From Pseudomonadota bacterium (GTDB lineage Bacteria; Pseudomonadota; Alphaproteobacteria; Rhizobiales; Hyphomicrobiaceae), in assembly GCA_023430315.1 (NCBI GenBank), contig JAEZAW010000161.1, positions 1-17,630 on the forward strand: DNA of 17,630 nt, in the 5' to 3' direction. The translations under genes and the position numbers were made by a program. The notes below the pieces were generated by a model, which was given only the letters and a program-made list of their open reading frames with translations, was not told the DNA's origin and searched no databases. Within the stretch, counting starts at the first letter, position 1; each line of letters begins with the position of its first letter. Of this stretch, positions 15,045 through 17,630 are shown one piece after another.

Positions 15045-15121
15045 GTCAAAAAAAGCGGGTGGGTTCGGGAGGGTGTTCCCTCCCGATTGGGTGCGGGCGA
15101 AAGCCCGCGTCGCGAAGCGAC
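15043..15121 (-). repeat. Composite hairpin 3'-end element, copy B
   Basis: Downstream of the thiamine-diphosphate enzyme stop (minus strand) come three successive perfect stems: 5 bp with GAA/TTC loop (15109-15113/15117-15121), 6 bp with GAAA/TTTC loop (15093-15098/15103-15108), and 8 bp with a TGTT loop (15066-15073/15078-15085). On the minus strand the last stem is followed by a C-rich spacer and seven T. Block for block this matches copy A at 96-171, including AAGT(C)AAAA and GGGTTCGGG on the plus strand. It also starts at the stop codon of the GPR-like gene. Confidence 0.6.
15066..15085 (-). terminator. Terminator stem of the thiamine-diphosphate enzyme operon
   Basis: 8-bp perfect stem CGGGAGGG/CCCTCCCG with 4-nt loop. 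On the minus strand it is followed after about 11 nt by a run of seven T. The plus strand has no T run after it, so it most likely ends the minus-strand transcript. Confidence 0.55.
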
Positions 15122-15134
15122 CTTCCTGTCGGAC

Positions 15135-16883
15135 CTAAACCGGTCGATCGCCCTTCTGAACCTTGAGTGTGCGATTGTCGGCAGCGGGCAACATCCGCGA
15201 CGGATCGCGCGTAACGATGCAGTCGAGCACGGTCGGCGTCGATGTGTTCTCCAATCCCTCGCGGATCGCCGACGACAGCTTCTCCGGATCAGTAACGCGC
15301 ACTCCATGGCAGCCGAAGCCGCGGGCGATCGCGGCATAGTCCATCTCGACGAGATCCGAGGACTGGTAGTTGCCCGGACCGTAGACCGCGTGCTGCAGCG
15401 CCTTCACATAGCCTGATGCGGCATTGTTGAAGACGATGGCGACGAAGCTCGCGCCGAGGCGCCGCGCGGTCTCCAATTCGCCGAGGCTCATGTTGAAGCC
15501 GCCGTCGCCCGTGAGTGCGATCACGCGGCGCTTGGGACCGGCGCCGATCTGCGCACCGATGCCGCCCGGCACGCCGTAACCGATCGAGGCAAAGCCGCGG
15601 TCAGGCAGGAAGTGCCGCCCCGCTGCCTTCGTGTCGAACATGAGCCCACCCCAGTGGCCGGCAAAGCCGCCATCCGCAACGAGAATGCCATCGGCGGGAA
15701 TGATGCCGTTGATCTCGTGCATGAGGCGGCCGACGTTGATCGGCACTTCCTTGGATTCGAGCCGGTCGGCGGCACCGCGACGCCACTCGGCCATGCGCTT
15801 CGGCAACTCGGCGAGATAGCCTGCGCGCTTTGCAGCCGCGGCTGTCCCTGAGCCGAGTGCCGCGGCGAGATCGAGCAGCGTCAGGCGCGCATCACCCGCG
15901 AGCGCGACGGACGTTCGCGTCGTGCGGCCGATTTCTTCCGGGTTGATCTCGACGTGGATGACCGGCTTGCCCGGCGGAATGAGCGCGAAACGCTTGGTCG
16001 CAATTTCACCGAGCTTGCAGCCGACGACGAGCAGGCAGTCCGAAGCCGCGATCAGCTCGTTGGCAATGCGGTCATAGCGTCCGAACAGGCCCGCCGAGTT
16101 CGGATGCGAGCAGGCAATCGCGCCCTTGCCCGACATCGTGTGCGCAACGGGGATGCCGTACGCTTCCGAGAAACTCTGAAGGGCCGCATAGGCTTCCGAG
16201 ATGTGGACGCCGCCACCGGCGAGGATGAGTGGCCGCTCGGCGCGTGCGAGCATGGCCGCGGCCTTCTCGACCTCGCTGCCGTCCGGGCGGGTGCGGCGCG
16301 CCTGCGCTTTCAGCGTCGTTTCGTCGACCCAGAAGTCGCTCGCATCGAAGTCATGCTCGGCGTGCGCGACATCCTCGGGCACGTTGATGAGCACGGGACC
16401 GGGCCGCCCGCTCGTCGCGACGGCGAAAGCGCGGCGCACGTGCTCGGGCAGGCGCTTGATCACCTCGACGCGGATGACCTCTTTGACGGCCGGGCGCAGG
16501 ATCTCGATCTGACGCGCTTCCTGCGTCATGTTCTTCGTGGCGTGCTCGCGATTGGCATCGCCCGTGATGACGATCATCGGCAGGCCCGCGTTGAGGCTCT
16601 CGATGAGACCCGTGACGAGGTTCGTTGCGCCGGGTCCGAGCGTGCCATCGCAGACACCGGGGCGGTTCGTGACCTTCGCATAGGCATCGGCAGCGAAAGC
16701 GCCCGCGCGCTCGTCATTGATGAGCGCGTGCTTGAGACCGAGCGCGCGGCAGGCCTCGTAGAATGGGAGGAGCTGGAAGCCGCCCATGCCGAACATCGGC
16801 CCGATGCCTGAGAGCTTCAGCATCTCGGCGAGCGCCTGGCCGCCGGTCATGCGGCGCGTCGAATTGGGCGTCGGGGTATTCAT
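15135..16883 (-). CDS. Thiamine-diphosphate-dependent enzyme, acetolactate synthase superfamily
   Basis: 582-residue ThDP enzyme with the classic three domains: Pyr (about 12-175), central (about 200-345) and PP (about 385-565). Catalytic Glu58 is in NDERAGAFAADAYA, which activates the cofactor. The ThDP/Mg motif runs from GDG at 459-461 to NN at 486-487. Central-domain LILAGGGVH and HVEINPEEIGR resemble acetolactate synthase. The usual HE before the Ala-rich helix is DE here, and I cannot assign a substrate: acetolactate synthase-like, oxalyl-CoA or benzoylformate decarboxylase-like are all open. AAAGG lies 8 nt before the ATG. The upstream gene on the same strand ends 90 nt away, suggesting a two-gene operon. 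Confidence 0.85.
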   Translation of the reverse strand: MNTPTPNSTRRMTGGQALAEMLKLSGIGPMFGMGGFQLLPFYEACRALGLKHALINDERAGAFAADAYAKVTNRPGVCDGTLGPGATNLVTGLIESLNAGLPMIVITGDANREHATKNMTQEARQIEILRPAVKEVIRVEVIKRLPEHVRRAFAVATSGRPGPVLINVPEDVAHAEHDFDASDFWVDETTLKAQARRTRPDGSEVEKAAAMLARAERPLILAGGGVHISEAYAALQSFSEAYGIPVAHTMSGKGAIACSHPNSAGLFGRYDRIANELIAASDCLLVVGCKLGEIATKRFALIPPGKPVIHVEINPEEIGRTTRTSVALAGDARLTLLDLAAALGSGTAAAAKRAGYLAELPKRMAEWRRGAADRLESKEVPINVGRLMHEINGIIPADGILVADGGFAGHWGGLMFDTKAAGRHFLPDRGFASIGYGVPGGIGAQIGAGPKRRVIALTGDGGFNMSLGELETARRLGASFVAIVFNNAASGYVKALQHAVYGPGNYQSSDLVEMDYAAIARGFGCHGVRVTDPEKLSSAIREGLENTSTPTVLDCIVTRDPSRMLPAADNRTLKVQKGDRPV

Positions 16884-16973
16884 GGGAATGCCTTTCGCAA
16901 TGAGGTGAGTGGGCGGAAGATTGCAGAGGCGGGCACGCGTTGTCGACCGCGAGCTGTTTTGCAGTGCGACGAA

Positions 16974-17630
16974 CTAATGCGCGTTTTGGCGCGCTGCGAT
17001 CAACATGGCGTCGCAGAACGCGGCCGCCGACTGGCCGATCTTGCCGCCATTGCGCTGCGCCGTCTCGTTGAGCGCACTGATGAAGCCATCGCGGAAGGTT
17101 GAAAGGCCATCGCCGATGCGGGCGGAGAAAGCCGAGACACAGGCGCCCGCGATCCCGCGCGCATCGAGCGCGGGCAGGCGGCAGATGCCAGCGCCGTCTA
17201 TGCCGCGGTCGGCATCGTTGTAGAGGGCCGAGAACACGGGGATCTTGATCGCGGTCTCCGGCTTGCCGCCGAGCAGTCCGCCATGCGAGGCCGTCACGAC
17301 CACCGCACCGGCATCGGCCGGCGTCACGAGGCTCGCCGAATCCATCACGATCACTTTCGCGCCGGGATAGATCGTGGAGGCGATCTCGTGGCGCGCTTCA
17401 TCTGCAAGCGGCGGCTTTGGCGCGGGCGCAAGTGTCACCGCCGCGAGCCGTTCGAGGGCCTCGCGGCAGCTCATGCCGGGGGCGAGGCCGTGGACTGCTG
17501 CGGGCGCATTGACCGTCGAAAGAATGCCGCGTGTCACGCCGTCTTGGCCGTCGCCGATGCGCGCGCTGGTGTGGGCGATCGCGGCGGCCGGTACGGCCAG
17601 ATCTGCGAGCAGGTCGAGGCCGGCGATGCC
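16974..17630 (-). CDS. Unrecognised, internally duplicated protein (partial, 5' end beyond window)
   Basis: The frame is open to the right edge, so only the C-terminal 218 residues are seen; the GTG at 17537 is an internal codon, not the start. I do not recognise the family. The sequence repeats itself with a period of 147 residues: SARIGDG occurs at 17547-17567 and again at 17106-17126, and the 63 residues around each align without gaps (19 identities by eye), including G.(I/F)(L/I)S..N after the motif. Between them lies IVMDSASLVTPADAG followed by VVVTASHGG. It is soluble, Ala/Gly-rich and without membrane segments. It is encoded 90 nt upstream of the thiamine-diphosphate enzyme and probably cotranscribed, hinting at a shared pathway. 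Confidence 0.7.
   Translation of the reverse strand, partial: GIAGLDLLADLAVPAAAIAHTSARIGDGQDGVTRGILSTVNAPAAVHGLAPGMSCREALERLAAVTLAPAPKPPLADEARHEIASTIYPGAKVIVMDSASLVTPADAGAVVVTASHGGLLGGKPETAIKIPVFSALYNDADRGIDGAGICRLPALDARGIAGACVSAFSARIGDGLSTFRDGFISALNETAQRNGGKIGQSAAAFCDAMLIAARQNAH

Noticed and set aside
15954..16811. 285-codon plus-strand open frame opposite the ThDP enzyme
   Set aside because: Composition-driven shadow; the opposite strand carries a complete enzyme with catalytic motifs.

Overview
The window is GC-rich, densely coding chromosomal DNA of an alphaproteobacterium, most probably in the order Hyphomicrobiales (Rhizobiales). The grounds are the separate glyQ/glyS genes, a BamE lipoprotein beside a cytochrome bc1 chaperone and a DUF177/YceD protein, the cspA-type and infA-type paralogues, and above all a large membrane coiled-coil protein resembling the Growth Pole Ring (GPR/RgsE) family of polar-growing Hyphomicrobiales. 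I saw no tRNA, rRNA, CRISPR array, transposase or phage gene. Genus-level placement is not possible from this sequence.

Left part (1-4800), all on the minus strand. A glycyl-tRNA synthetase operon runs glyQ, a three-helix membrane protein, then glyS, with a putative promoter upstream of glyQ. An AEC-family transporter follows, separated from glyS by a GC-rich inverted repeat. The most striking observation of the window is here: the N-terminal coding sequence of glyS is interrupted by an in-frame TAA at codon 12, inside the conserved family start motif, and the remaining roughly 690 codons are open.

Middle part (4890-10470). A small membrane protein (+) converges on bamE (-). Divergent from bamE is a plus-strand series: ubiquinol-cytochrome c chaperone, DUF177 protein, S49 peptidase lacking a membrane anchor, a 71-residue single-helix protein, prs (PRPP synthetase), a cold-shock protein with a strong terminator, and an IF-1 paralogue with a basic tail.

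Right part (10470-17630). A Nudix hydrolase and an HPt phosphotransfer protein lie on the minus strand. Divergent from the HPt gene is the 1036-residue GPR-like protein. Converging on that is a minus-strand pair: an unrecognised protein that runs off the right edge and is internally duplicated, and a thiamine-diphosphate enzyme of the acetolactate synthase superfamily.

Two copies of a composite multi-hairpin 3'-end element lie directly after the stop codons of the AEC transporter and the thiamine-diphosphate enzyme, in the same orientation. Most of the window is housekeeping. The parts worth following are the glyS nonsense codon, the compact GPR-like protein with its HPt neighbour, the duplicated unknown protein, and the paired hairpin elements.
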